Shown in pieces: positions 32,371 through 41,005 of a stretch of DNA of 64,000 nt. This DNA comes from Deltaproteobacteria bacterium. GTDB taxonomy: Bacteria; Myxococcota_A; Polyangia; Polyangiales; Ga0077539. The translations under genes were made by a program, and so were the position numbers. The stretch's first letter is position 1, and the number at the start of each line of letters is the position of its first letter. The stretch lies in contig JACRDB010000062.1 in the NCBI GenBank assembly GCA_016218725.1, positions 1 through 64,000 of the forward strand. Direction: 5' to 3'. The notes beneath the pieces are model-generated. The model had not been told where the DNA came from and searched no databases. It saw nothing but the letters and a program-made list of their open reading frames with translations.

Positions 32371-34101
32371 CTAGCAGGTCGGCTGGAGCGCGTCCCGGAG
32401 CGCGAAGCCCTCGGGGGAGACGAAGAACAGCGCCGCCTGGAGGAGGAGCTCCTGGGCCGTGGGACACCCCTCTCCCAGAGGGTCCGCTTCGAGCATCCTG
32501 GCCGCCGCCTGGAGGTCCCCGCCAACAAGCGCCCCGCAGCGGGCGCAGGTGGCGTCCACGGCGCGGCTCCAGCGGTCCAGGTCCACGGCGGCGCCCTCGG
32601 CGGACAGGTGCTCCACGGCGGCCACCAGGTTCTCCACCGCGGAGGGGTCCTCGGCCACCAGGGGCCCCAGGCTCCTCGCGGTCTGGAGCACCTCCGGGGC
32701 GGCGTCGTGGTCCGGGCGGGCGAGCCTCACGCACGCCAGGAGCAGCGCCGTGAGCTCCGGCACCGACGGGTAGAGCACCCGCACCGCATGCTCCGGGTGC
32801 TGGAGCCCGAGGCCCCGGCCCGAGACAAAGAGCACCTCCGCGGGCGTGAGCCCCGCCAGCACCTTGCGCCCCGCCAGCACCGCGGGAGGCACGCTCGCCA
32901 GCGGGCGCAGCCCCTCGGGGTCCCTGGGGCGCACCACCACCAGCGGGGCCCCAACGCCCAGGGCCCTCGCCGCCGCGCCCCAGGCCTTCACCATGGACGC
33001 CGACGAGGTGCTCGGCGTGTGCACCTCCTCGCGGGCGAAGCCAAAGCGCTCGAAGGGCTGGCACCGCACGCGCTCCAGCACGGGCAGCACCGCGCGGAAC
33101 ACCGCCCCGGGGCCCGTCGCCTGGTCGGGGTGCCGCAGCAGCGCCCAGTGGTTCTCCGTGAGCGCCGCGCCAAAGACCGGGAAGCGCTTCGGGCGCCCCG
33201 CCTCGGACGCCCTCCGGAGCGCCTCCGGGGCGCTCGCACCGAGCACCACCGCCGCCGCGTGGGCCACCCTCCAGGCCTTCTCGGTCTCGCCGCTCGCCTC
33301 GAAGAGCCCGTGGAGCGCCGCCCAGGCGCCCTCGCTCCGAGGCTCCAGGGACAACACCCGCACCCACCACCCGTGGGCCTCCTCGCGGCGCCCGAGGGAG
33401 CCGTACAAGGTCCCCAGCGAGCGCGCCACGGTGGCCTCCCCGGGGCGCCTCCGGGCCGCCAGGGTGAACGCCTCCAGGGCCCCCTCGGCGTCCCCCAGCC
33501 GGTCCCGTCGGATCACCCCCAGGTTGTTCAGCAGCGTGTACTCAAGCTCCGGCTGCCCGCGGTTGGCCAGCAACATCTTACGGTATGCCCGGTCCAGCTC
33601 CTCGAAGTCCCCGAGGGCCGTCAGCCGCTGGACCACCGCCGCGAAGAGCCCCACGGACCCCGGGAGCGCCTCCAGCGCGCCCCAGAGCAGCTCCAGCGTC
33701 ACCGCGGACATCCCCTCCAGGTGTGTAGGGTCATGGGTGGAAAGGTACTCCAGCGCCTCGGGGTGCCCGGGGACCATGGCCAGGACGCCCTTCCAGGCCT
33801 CCAGGGCTTCGGTGATGTCGCCGGTGGCGTGGCAGAGGGCGCCCACCCGGGCCAGGAGGGCGGCCCGGGCGCTGCGGTCGCCGGTCTGGGCGGCCTGCTC
33901 GCGCAAGACCCTCGCGAGGTGGGGCTTGTCGTCGGAGACCTCGTAGAAGACCGAGAGCTGCACCAGGGCCTCCAGGCTGCCCGGGTGCTCCAGGAGCGCC
34001 TCCTCCCAGAGGGCGGCGCAGGCCGCGGGGTCCTCGGCGTGGGCCGCGGCCTGGCGAGCTCGGGCGAGGGCGTCCCGTGGTGCGTTTGCGCGACCGTCCA
34101 T
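32371..34101 (-). CDS. TPR-repeat protein, myxobacterial type
   Basis: A 576-residue soluble protein. The N-terminal 330 residues are tetratricopeptide repeats (for example LEALVQLSVFYEVSDDKPHL; LLNNLGVIRRDRLGDAEGAL; SLGTLYGSLGRREEAHGWWV). The C-terminal part is a globular domain with FPVFGAALTENHWALLRHPD and VLFVSGRGLGLQHPEHAVRV and no family that I recognise. No signal peptide is present, so it is cytoplasmic. ATG 34101 is followed by MDGRANAPRDALARARQAA. The frame is open beyond it but has no further coding character. Likely a protein-interaction scaffold. Confidence 0.8.
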   Translation of the reverse strand: MDGRANAPRDALARARQAAAHAEDPAACAALWEEALLEHPGSLEALVQLSVFYEVSDDKPHLARVLREQAAQTGDRSARAALLARVGALCHATGDITEALEAWKGVLAMVPGHPEALEYLSTHDPTHLEGMSAVTLELLWGALEALPGSVGLFAAVVQRLTALGDFEELDRAYRKMLLANRGQPELEYTLLNNLGVIRRDRLGDAEGALEAFTLAARRRPGEATVARSLGTLYGSLGRREEAHGWWVRVLSLEPRSEGAWAALHGLFEASGETEKAWRVAHAAAVVLGASAPEALRRASEAGRPKRFPVFGAALTENHWALLRHPDQATGPGAVFRAVLPVLERVRCQPFERFGFAREEVHTPSTSSASMVKAWGAAARALGVGAPLVVVRPRDPEGLRPLASVPPAVLAGRKVLAGLTPAEVLFVSGRGLGLQHPEHAVRVLYPSVPELTALLLACVRLARPDHDAAPEVLQTARSLGPLVAEDPSAVENLVAAVEHLSAEGAAVDLDRWSRAVDATCARCGALVGGDLQAAARMLEADPLGEGCPTAQELLLQAALFFVSPEGFALRDALQPTC

Positions 34102-34191
34102 CCCAGGGGGGGCATCCTCGCGGGAATTTCCCCGGCGGGCAACAGATCTCCGCGGTCCCGGCGGGCATCCGATGGGGTAGCGTCCGGGCCC

Positions 34192-34911
34192 ATGCACAGC
34201 GCTCCCCTCCAGGCGGTGACCTTTGACTTCGGCCAGACCCTGGCCGAGCTGGACACCGGGATGCTCTCCCGGAGGCTCTCGGAGCGGGGCCTCGCGGTGG
34301 CCCCGGAGCGTCTGTACGAGGCCCTCGGGGCGGGCTGGACGGCGTACAACCGGGCCATCCGTCAGGGCCTCGGGGGCCACCCCTGGAAGACCTTGATGCA
34401 CGCGGTGCTCACCCACGCGGGGGCGCCCTCGGAGGCCGTGGAGCCCGCGGTGGACTGGCTCTGGACCGAGCAACCCCGGGCGAACCTCTGGCGCCGGCCG
34501 ATCCCTGGAATGATCGAGCTGGTGAGGGCGTTACGGTCCCGGGGCGTGCCCGTGGGTGTGGTCTCCAACTCCGAGGGGCGCCTCGCGGAGCTCGTCGAAG
34601 AGCTCGGCTGGAGCGAAGATTTCGTGGTCATCGCGGACTCTGGCGCCCTCGGGATGGAGAAGCCCTCGGCGGGGATCTTCCATTGGGCCTGCGAGCGCCT
34701 CGGGGCGCTCCCCTCGCGGGTGGTGCATGTGGGCGACGCCTGGGTGGCCGACGTGGAGGGCGCCCTCGGGGCGGGCCTGAGGGCGGTGCTCTTCCGCGGT
34801 CGGGAGACCGCGCCCCCGGACGCGGAGCTCGGGCGCCCCGGGGTGGCCGCCTGCGACGACGCCGTCGCGCTCCGGGCGCTCCTGCGCGCCTGGGGGCTCT
34901 CCGGGGCTTGA
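34192..34911 (+). CDS. HAD-superfamily hydrolase with variant motif I
   Basis: A 239-residue HAD phosphatase-like protein. Motif I is AVTFDFGQTLAELD: the nucleophile Asp is present, but the second Asp of DxDxT is Gly (DFGQT). Motif II is VGVVSNSEGR, motif III includes GMEKPSAGIF with the Lys, and motif IV is VVHVGDAWVADVEGALGAG. The second Asp is the general acid in phosphatases. Its loss is seen in some HAD lineages and lowers or changes activity, so a phosphotransfer or non-catalytic role is possible. ATG 34192 is divergent from the TPR gene. Confidence 0.85.
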   Translation: MHSAPLQAVTFDFGQTLAELDTGMLSRRLSERGLAVAPERLYEALGAGWTAYNRAIRQGLGGHPWKTLMHAVLTHAGAPSEAVEPAVDWLWTEQPRANLWRRPIPGMIELVRALRSRGVPVGVVSNSEGRLAELVEELGWSEDFVVIADSGALGMEKPSAGIFHWACERLGALPSRVVHVGDAWVADVEGALGAGLRAVLFRGRETAPPDAELGRPGVAACDDAVALRALLRAWGLSGA

Positions 34912-34944
34912 ATTCCCACGCAGGGGCACCACAAGGGAGCGTTG

Positions 34945-36108
34945 ATGACCCAGAGCTTGCGCCGTCGACGTTGGACCTGGATCCCATGGCTCCTCGGGTT
35001 GGTCGCCGTGGTGGTGCTTGGCGTGAGGACCGTCCAGCGCCGCCGCGCGACGCCCACGCAGGTGCGGGTGCTCACCGTGGAGCGGGGGCGCGTGCGGGAC
35101 CTGGTGTCCTCGGCCTCCGCGGGTCGCGTGGCCGCCGCCCGCGAGGCCACGCTCCGGGCGGAGATCGCCGGGCGCGTGGTGCGGCTCCACCACCGCAGGG
35201 GGGACCGGGTGGCCGCCGGGGAGCCGCTGGTGTCGTACGACATGCGCGACCTGGCGGTGCGGGTGCGTGCTGCCGAGACGAGCGTGGCGCTGGCGAGGGC
35301 TCAGGCTACCCAGGCCCAGGCGAGCGCCAGGCTCGCGGCGCGCAACGCGGACCGCGCGGTGATGCTGACGGCCCAGGGCGTGACGGCCCGGGCGGAGAGC
35401 GAGGGCATGGAGGGTCAGGCGGAGGTGGCCCGCCACGCGGTGGGGGTGACCCGCGCGGCGGAGCTCCAGGGCCAGGCCAACGCGGACGTGGCGCGGGACG
35501 CGCTGCGCCGGGCGGTGGTCCGGGCGCCCTTCGCGGGGGTGGTGCTCACCACGCACATTGAAGAGGGCGAGGTGACCGCCCCGGGCGCGCCGATGCTGTC
35601 CCTGGCGGACACCACGAGCTTCCACGTGGACGCGGACATCGACGAAGCGGACCTCGGGCGGGTGCGCGAGGGCATGGCCGCGGAGGTGGTGCTGGACGCG
35701 TTCCCCACGGAGCGCCTGCCGGGGCGGGTGACGGAGCTTGCTCCCAGCGTGACGCAGGACCTGCGCGGCAACCGGTCCATCGCGTTGCGGGTGGCCCTGG
35801 ACCCGGACCCGAGGCTGCGCGTGGGGATGAGCGCCGACGTGGACGTGGTGGTGGCCACCCGCGAAGACGCCGTGCACGTCCCGCCCAACGCGGTCCTGGG
35901 CCGGGGCACGGACCGCGCCGTGTGGGTGGTGGAGGGCGGGGTGGTGCGCCGCCGTCGCATCGAGGTGGGGGTGGCCACCTGGGAGGCCGTGGAGGTGCTC
36001 CGAGGCGCCAGCGCGGGCGATCGGGTGGTGGTCTCGCTGGCCACGGAGCAGCTCACCGACGGGGCCAGGGTGACCGCGAGGCCCGCCCAGCGCGCGGGCG
36101 CGCCGTGA
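34945..36108 (+). CDS. Periplasmic adaptor (membrane fusion) protein, MacA-like
   Basis: A 387-residue adaptor that would bridge the inner-membrane MacB-type transporter to an outer-membrane channel. It has one N-terminal membrane helix (WIPWLLGLVAVVVLGVRTV), a lipoyl-like half (VVRLHHRRGDRVAAGEPLV), a helical hairpin rich in Ala/Arg/Glu, the second lipoyl half (VRAPFAGVVLTTHIEEGEVT) and beta-barrel and membrane-proximal domains. ATG 34945 is chosen because GGGAG lies nine bases upstream. Its stop overlaps the next start by four bases, making an adaptor-ATPase-permease operon. Confidence 0.9.
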   Translation: MTQSLRRRRWTWIPWLLGLVAVVVLGVRTVQRRRATPTQVRVLTVERGRVRDLVSSASAGRVAAAREATLRAEIAGRVVRLHHRRGDRVAAGEPLVSYDMRDLAVRVRAAETSVALARAQATQAQASARLAARNADRAVMLTAQGVTARAESEGMEGQAEVARHAVGVTRAAELQGQANADVARDALRRAVVRAPFAGVVLTTHIEEGEVTAPGAPMLSLADTTSFHVDADIDEADLGRVREGMAAEVVLDAFPTERLPGRVTELAPSVTQDLRGNRSIALRVALDPDPRLRVGMSADVDVVVATREDAVHVPPNAVLGRGTDRAVWVVEGGVVRRRRIEVGVATWEAVEVLRGASAGDRVVVSLATEQLTDGARVTARPAQRAGAP

Positions 36109-36824
36109 GCGCGCCGGGGAAGGCCCCCGAGGCCCTCTTGGAGGTGTCGCACCTGGACCGGCGCTTCGCCATGGGAGAGGAAGAGGTGCACGCCCTGCGG
36201 GACGTGACCTTCACGATCCTCGCGGGGGAGTACGTGGCCCTCATCGGCCCGTCGGGCTCGGGCAAGAGCACGATGATGTACCTCCTGGGGTGCCTGGACA
36301 CGCCCACGAGCGGGCTCTACCGCCTGGCGGGCTACGACGTAGGCACCCTCGGGGACGACGACCTGGCCGCGCTGCGCAACCGCTTCATCGGCTTCGTGTT
36401 CCAGGCCTTCAACCTCCTGGCGCGCACGAGCGCCGTGGACAACGTGGCGCTGCCGCTACGGTACCAGGGCGTCGGGGTGCGGGAGCGCCGCCAGCGGGCC
36501 CGGGAGGCCCTCGGGCGCGTGGGCCTCGGGCACCGTGAAGACCACACCCCGGACCGGCTCTCCGGCGGCGAGCGCCAGCGGGTGGCCATCGCGAGGGCCA
36601 TCGTGACGCGGCCCAAGCTTCTCTTGTGTGACGAGCCCACGGGGAACCTCGACCAGCGCGTGGGGTCGGAGATCGCGGCGCTCTTCGAGGACCTGAACCG
36701 CGACCTCGGGGCGACGCTTTTGGTGGTGACCCACGACCCGCAGCTCGCGCGCCGGGCGCGGCGGAACATCAAGCTGGTGGACGGCGCCGTGGTGCACGAC
36801 GGCCCTCCCCTGGAGGGCTTCTGA
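36105..36824 (+). CDS. ABC transporter ATP-binding protein, MacB/LolD type
   Basis: A 239-residue ATPase. Walker A is GPSGSGKSTMMYLLGCLDTP, the Q-loop FVFQAFNLL, the signature DRLSGGERQRVAIARAI, Walker B LLLCDEPTGNLD, and the switch His is in VVTHDPQLA. The sequence ALRNRFIGFVFQ and the short length are typical of the type VII (MacB/LolD) group, in which the ATPase powers a mechanotransmission permease. GTG start inside the previous stop (GTGA). Confidence 0.95.
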   Translation: MSAPGKAPEALLEVSHLDRRFAMGEEEVHALRDVTFTILAGEYVALIGPSGSGKSTMMYLLGCLDTPTSGLYRLAGYDVGTLGDDDLAALRNRFIGFVFQAFNLLARTSAVDNVALPLRYQGVGVRERRQRAREALGRVGLGHREDHTPDRLSGGERQRVAIARAIVTRPKLLLCDEPTGNLDQRVGSEIAALFEDLNRDLGATLLVVTHDPQLARRARRNIKLVDGAVVHDGPPLEGF

Positions 36825-38029
36825 TGTTGGAGCACGTGCTCACGGCCCTCACGGCGCTGGCGTCCAACAAGATCCGCGCGGCGTTGACCATGCTCGGGGT
36901 GGTGATCGGCGTGCTGGCGGTGACGCTCCTGGTGGGCGTCGGGGACGGCGCCAGGATCTACCTGGATGACACGCTGAGCAGCATCGGGACCAACCTGTTG
37001 AGCGTGGTGCCGGGGCGCACGGAGACCCGCGGGGGCTTCGGCCCTCCGCCCGCCCAGGGGGTCGCGAGGCCCCTCACCATGGACGACGTGAGGGCCCTGG
37101 AGCGCCAGGGGACGCTCCTGCGAGGGGTGAGCCCGGTGGTCCTGGGGGGCGGCACCACGCGCTTCCGAGGGCGCCAGCGGGACACCACCATCCTGGGCGT
37201 GGGCCACCGCTTCTCGGACCTGCGGAACATGCACGTGGACCGCGGGGAGTTCATCCGCCCGGAGGACGTGGACGCCCGGCGCCGCGTGGTGGTGCTCGGG
37301 CGCCGGGTGGTCACCGAGCTCTTCGGCGACGAGTCCCCGCTGGGCCAGGTGGTGCGCGTCTCCGACGGGCGCTTCCGGGTGGTGGGCATCATGGAGGCCA
37401 AGGGGCGCTCCCTGGGCTTCGACCTCGATGACCTGGTGTTCATCCCGGCCACCACGGCCATGGACGTGCTCCACACAGACCGGCTGAGCCAGCTCCTGAC
37501 GGCCTCGCGGACCCGCGAGGACACCCCCGAGGCCACCCGCGAGATCGAGGAGATCCTCGCCCGGCGGCGCAACGGCGAGCGGCAGTTCACGGTGCAGAGC
37601 CAGGAGGACCTGCTCAAGACCTTCGGCGCCCTCACGGCGGCGATGACCCTCATGCTCGGGGCCATCGCGTCGGTGTCCCTGGTGGTGGGCGGCATCGGGA
37701 TCATGAACATCATGCTGGTGAGCGTGCGCGAGCGCACCCGCGAGATCGGCGTGCGCCGCGCCGTGGGCGCCACCCGCGGGGACATCCTCTGGCAGTTCCT
37801 CCTGGAGAGCGTGGTCATCGCCGCCCTCGGCGGCGCCGTGGGGCTCCTCCTGGGCGGCGCCATCGTCGCCGCGGTGCGCCACTACGCCCCGTCGGTGCCC
37901 GTGAGGCTCTCGCCCTGGATCGCCGCCGTGGCCTTCGGGTCGTCCTTCGTGGTGGGCGTGGTGTCGGGGGTCGTCCCCGCGCGGCGCGCCGCGGGCCTCG
38001 ACCCCGTGGACGCCCTCCGCTACGAGTAG
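36824..38029 (+). CDS. MacB-type ABC permease
   Basis: A 401-residue permease: an N-terminal helix (ALTMLGVVIGVLAVTLLVGV), a large periplasmic MacB_PCD domain, and an FtsX-like C-terminal domain with three helices (LMLGAIASVSLVVGGIGIMN; VVIAALGGAVGLLLGGAIVA; AVAFGSSFVVGVVSGVVPA) ending in the conserved PARRAAGLDPVDALRYE. Unlike E. coli MacB, the ATPase is a separate polypeptide. Start and previous stop share one base (TGATG). The substrate is unknown; family members export peptides, siderophores, lipoproteins or macrolides. Confidence 0.93.
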   Translation: MLEHVLTALTALASNKIRAALTMLGVVIGVLAVTLLVGVGDGARIYLDDTLSSIGTNLLSVVPGRTETRGGFGPPPAQGVARPLTMDDVRALERQGTLLRGVSPVVLGGGTTRFRGRQRDTTILGVGHRFSDLRNMHVDRGEFIRPEDVDARRRVVVLGRRVVTELFGDESPLGQVVRVSDGRFRVVGIMEAKGRSLGFDLDDLVFIPATTAMDVLHTDRLSQLLTASRTREDTPEATREIEEILARRRNGERQFTVQSQEDLLKTFGALTAAMTLMLGAIASVSLVVGGIGIMNIMLVSVRERTREIGVRRAVGATRGDILWQFLLESVVIAALGGAVGLLLGGAIVAAVRHYAPSVPVRLSPWIAAVAFGSSFVVGVVSGVVPARRAAGLDPVDALRYE

Positions 38030-38110
38030 CGCGGCGCGCGCCGCATGGCGCGCAACGCCTCGGACACGCCCTCCACAGGCGCGAATGTCGCAGCATTTTC
38101 CAATGATTTC

Positions 38111-38124
38111 TTGCACTTGTGCAA
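38111..38124. promoter_or_regulatory. Small dyad in an AT-rich promoter-like segment
   Basis: TTGCAC-TT-GTGCAA is a perfect inverted repeat in an unusually AT-rich 40-bp patch (38090-38130), about 40 bp before the exported protein gene at 38161. It is probably part of a promoter or operator. Confidence 0.4.
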
Positions 38125-38160
38125 TGGACCGGGGAGCTCCGGCGTCGCATGGTTCACCCC

Positions 38161-39381
38161 ATGGCGACCTCTCAAGGGGCCTCGCGCCTGGCGCGCGCGG
38201 CGACCCTATGGCCGTTATTTGTCGGCCTCCTGGTGATCTTCCTCTGGCCTCGGGAGCGCGACGACGCGCCCGACGAGGACACCCTCCCCACGCCCGACGC
38301 GGAGGCGCCGAGGCCCGCCGCGGCGCGCGGGTCGTTGCCCAGGACACCCGGGACGCTGGAGGCGCGGGACGTGCTGCTCTCGCTGCCCGCGGCGGAGGTG
38401 CTGGCGACGGACTGCAACCTGGCCCAGCCCCCGTGGATCCTGCCGGGCTACACGGCCTCCAGGGTGGAGGAGCTGCTGACCGCGGCCAGGGTGCCGCCGA
38501 GGGTGCGGGGGCTGCTCCAGGCAGGGCAGCGCTGCGACGCGCGGCGCTGCGTGCTGACGCCCACCACGGCGGCGCTGCGGGAGCTCACCGCGGAGAGCCG
38601 CGCGGTGCTCTACCCCGCGCTCGGGGAGTTCGCGGACAACCCGCTGTACATGTACCCCTTCGAGCGCCGGGCGGAGGTCGAGCCCTGGACCGCCGCGGCG
38701 ACGCTGCCGCCCGCTGGCCGGGCGCTGCTCGCGCGGTACTCCTACCGCCACGGGCCCTTCGTGGCCTTCGCCGACCGCCCGCTCCTGTGCGACGCCATCC
38801 CCCGGGACGACGAGCGCCAGGCCGTGCTCCGGGTGCTCCGCGCCCGCGAGTCCGTGGAGCTCACGCTCCGGGTGAGGCCCGGCGAAGACCTCGCGCCCAT
38901 CGCGCGCTACTGGGCCTCGGGGAGCTCCGAGCGCGCCGTGCGCATCCGCCTGGAGAGGGCCGTCGCCGAGGGCCGCCCCATCCCCCTGAGGGAGCTCCTC
39001 CCCTCGGCGTCGGCGTCGCGCCTCGGGACCTACGCGCCCCCCGGGGGCCGCGCCTACGACTGCTTCTGGACGGCCCTGCACTTCTACGGCGGCGACGACC
39101 CCATGAACGGCGTCGCGGGCTTCGCGGAGACCCTCCGGACACGGTACACGCGCGTCACCGCGGCGGAGGCCACCTTCGGTGATCTGGTGGTGCTCTTCGG
39201 CCCCGACGGCCTCCCGGCCCACGCCGCCAACTTCCTCACCGAGCGCTACGCCTACACCAAGAACGGCGCCTCGCACCTGCGCCCCTGGGGGATCCTGCGC
39301 ATCGATGACCTGCGCGCAGAGTACCCCATGGCCCCGGAGCTACAGTACTGGCGCCGCCGCCCGACCGCTGACGTTCCCTAG
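38161..39381 (+). CDS. Membrane-anchored protein with candidate NlpC/P60-like cysteine hydrolase domain
   Basis: A 406-residue protein with one N-terminal helix (AATLWPLFVGLLVIFLWPR), a Pro/Ala-rich linker and a large extracytoplasmic part. The last 130 residues read RAYDCFWTALHFYGG, then ATFGDLVVLFGPDGLPAHAANFLTE and PWGILRIDDL. A Cys at the start of a helix followed by GDLVVL and then HAAN is the order of catalytic Cys and His in NlpC/P60 or related papain-fold amidases that cut peptidoglycan or amide bonds. This is my inference from motif order, not a firm family match. The middle region (PALGEFADNPLYMYPFERRA) is unassigned. ATG 38149 or 38119 are alternative starts. Confidence 0.6.
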   Translation: MATSQGASRLARAATLWPLFVGLLVIFLWPRERDDAPDEDTLPTPDAEAPRPAAARGSLPRTPGTLEARDVLLSLPAAEVLATDCNLAQPPWILPGYTASRVEELLTAARVPPRVRGLLQAGQRCDARRCVLTPTTAALRELTAESRAVLYPALGEFADNPLYMYPFERRAEVEPWTAAATLPPAGRALLARYSYRHGPFVAFADRPLLCDAIPRDDERQAVLRVLRARESVELTLRVRPGEDLAPIARYWASGSSERAVRIRLERAVAEGRPIPLRELLPSASASRLGTYAPPGGRAYDCFWTALHFYGGDDPMNGVAGFAETLRTRYTRVTAAEATFGDLVVLFGPDGLPAHAANFLTERYAYTKNGASHLRPWGILRIDDLRAEYPMAPELQYWRRRPTADVP

Positions 39382-39438
39382 GCGCCCCAGCACATTCAAT
39401 TCCAGGGTAGAACCTCTCCCCGTCGGGAGGTGTCTGGA

Positions 39439-40329
39439 ATGGGCATGAGCGTGCAACGAACCGTGTGGGTGTGTGTAGGTCTGCTGGCATGTAGCTGCAA
39501 GCGTGGGCCGGACATGGCGGTGGCCGACGAGGCGGCGGCGGCGGCGACGCGGCACGTGGACCGGGGCCGGGAGTCGGTGAGCACGGTGTCTACGGGGCTC
39601 CTGGCGACGCTGGGCCGCTGCGCGGTGCCGGTCGGGGCGACGCTGACCACGCCGGTGGACCCGGCGAGGGTGCGCAACACGCTCCGGGACCTCCACGAGG
39701 AGCGCAGCCCCCTCGGGCGCGAGCTGGCGTTCTATCCCACGCGGTTTCTGACCCTCCTCGGGGCGGACGGAAAGGCGATCGCGTCGGACCGTCCCCCGGC
39801 GGAGGACGTGCTGCCGGGGAGGGACCTCGCGGGGGCGTTCCCCTGCGCGGCGGCGGCGCTCCAGGGGCGGGCGGGCACCTGCGTGGCGGAGTTCTCGCAC
39901 CGGGAGGCTGAGCCTCCGAGGGTGTTCTTCGCGGCGGCGCAGCCCGCGCGCGTGGCTGAAGGCGCGCCGGTGACGGGGGCGTTGGTGGGGGTGATCTCCC
40001 TGGCGAGCCTGGCGCGATCGATCCGGACGGACCTCGATGTCCGCACGGTGTCCGAGCGGGTGCAGCTCCGGGTGGGCTTCCTGGTGGGGGACCGGGTGGT
40101 GCCTTCGGGGAGTGACAACACCGTGCCCGAGGCGTACCTGGTGCCGGACACCCTGGTGCCACGCGTCCCGCGGGACGCCTGGAGCAAGCTCCAGAGCCTC
40201 CACGGGCGCTTCACCTTCACGTTCACGGAGAACGACGGGCGCTTCCAGTGGGGCGCCGCCATCGGCACGGTGCCCGCGCTGGGCGAGCGCGTCGCGCTGG
40301 TGGTCTTCCGCAGCCCCCTGCGGCAGTGA
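39439..40329 (+). CDS. Lipoprotein with a Cache-like domain, hypothetical
   Basis: A 296-residue protein starting at ATG 39439, which has GGGAGG eight bases upstream. The signal VWVCVGLLACSC looks like a lipobox. The body (about residues 90-290) reads LTLLGADGKAIASDRPPAED, then a VSERVQLRVGFLVGDRVVPSG strand region and RFQWGAAIGTVPALGERVALVV. Alternating strands with a GADGKxxAS turn resemble Cache/PAS-type extracytoplasmic sensor domains, but no signalling domain is attached. Convergent with the YbjN-like gene, three bases apart. Confidence 0.6.
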   Translation: MGMSVQRTVWVCVGLLACSCKRGPDMAVADEAAAAATRHVDRGRESVSTVSTGLLATLGRCAVPVGATLTTPVDPARVRNTLRDLHEERSPLGRELAFYPTRFLTLLGADGKAIASDRPPAEDVLPGRDLAGAFPCAAAALQGRAGTCVAEFSHREAEPPRVFFAAAQPARVAEGAPVTGALVGVISLASLARSIRTDLDVRTVSERVQLRVGFLVGDRVVPSGSDNTVPEAYLVPDTLVPRVPRDAWSKLQSLHGRFTFTFTENDGRFQWGAAIGTVPALGERVALVVFRSPLRQ

Positions 40330-40332
40330 CCG

Positions 40333-40974
40333 TCACCGCCGTGGCGCGGGCGCGGGCGCGGGCGCGGGCATTGGTGTGGCCGTGGCCGCGGGCGCCGTGG
40401 ACGGGTCCGTGGGCGGCCTCGGCGGGCCCGCGGCGAACTCCCCCACGGGGCTGCCCGTCAGGCGCGTGAACTCGTCGGCGTAGCGCACGCCCAGCCGCAG
40501 GAGCGCGCGCACCACGCCCCGGAGGGCCCTGCGGTCGAAGTTCGAGTCGGTGTTGAGCACCGCCCCGAGGCGCAGCTCCCCGGTGGTAGGGGACCACTCG
40601 AACTTGCCCACCAGCATCTCCCAGTTCATCTCCGCGATGCGGCGGAAGAGCACCGGGGCGTTGGCCCCGTCGGCCGTGAAGCGCGCGTAGTGGTCGAGGT
40701 AGGCGTACACCGTGTCCGTCGTGTCGCTGTACTCCAGCACGAGCTGGAAGCGCCGCTCCACCGCGGGCGTCGGCGTCCCGGGCTGGGCCCCGGCGGAGGC
40801 CACGCTGGTCGCCACCCGACACGCCCCCACCTGCGGCGACGTGGCCGCGCAGCGGGCCTCCATCCCGAGGGCCTGGAGCTCCGCCCGGAGCGCCGGGAGG
40901 TACCGGGGCTCGGTCTGCCCGAAGGCCGAAGCAGGCGCGGCGAGGAGCACCAGCGCGAGGAGGGCTTTACGCAT
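40333..40974 (-). CDS. Exported YbjN-domain protein
   Basis: A 213-residue protein with a cleavable signal peptide (LLALVLLAAPASAFGQ). The domain core YAYLDHYARFTADGANAPVL then RIAEMNWEMLVGKFEWSPTTGELRLGAVLNTDSNFDRRAL follows the YbjN/type III chaperone-like pattern (two helices packed on a sheet). The C-terminus is a low-complexity Ala-Pro tail (TPMPAPAPAPAPAPRR). YbjN proteins are linked to motility and stress control, but an exported form like this has no known role to me. ATG 40974. Confidence 0.75.
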   Translation of the reverse strand: MRKALLALVLLAAPASAFGQTEPRYLPALRAELQALGMEARCAATSPQVGACRVATSVASAGAQPGTPTPAVERRFQLVLEYSDTTDTVYAYLDHYARFTADGANAPVLFRRIAEMNWEMLVGKFEWSPTTGELRLGAVLNTDSNFDRRALRGVVRALLRLGVRYADEFTRLTGSPVGEFAAGPPRPPTDPSTAPAATATPMPAPAPAPAPRR

Positions 40975-41005
40975 GGCGTGGGGATCGCAGAACCGCGCCC
41001 CGCGG

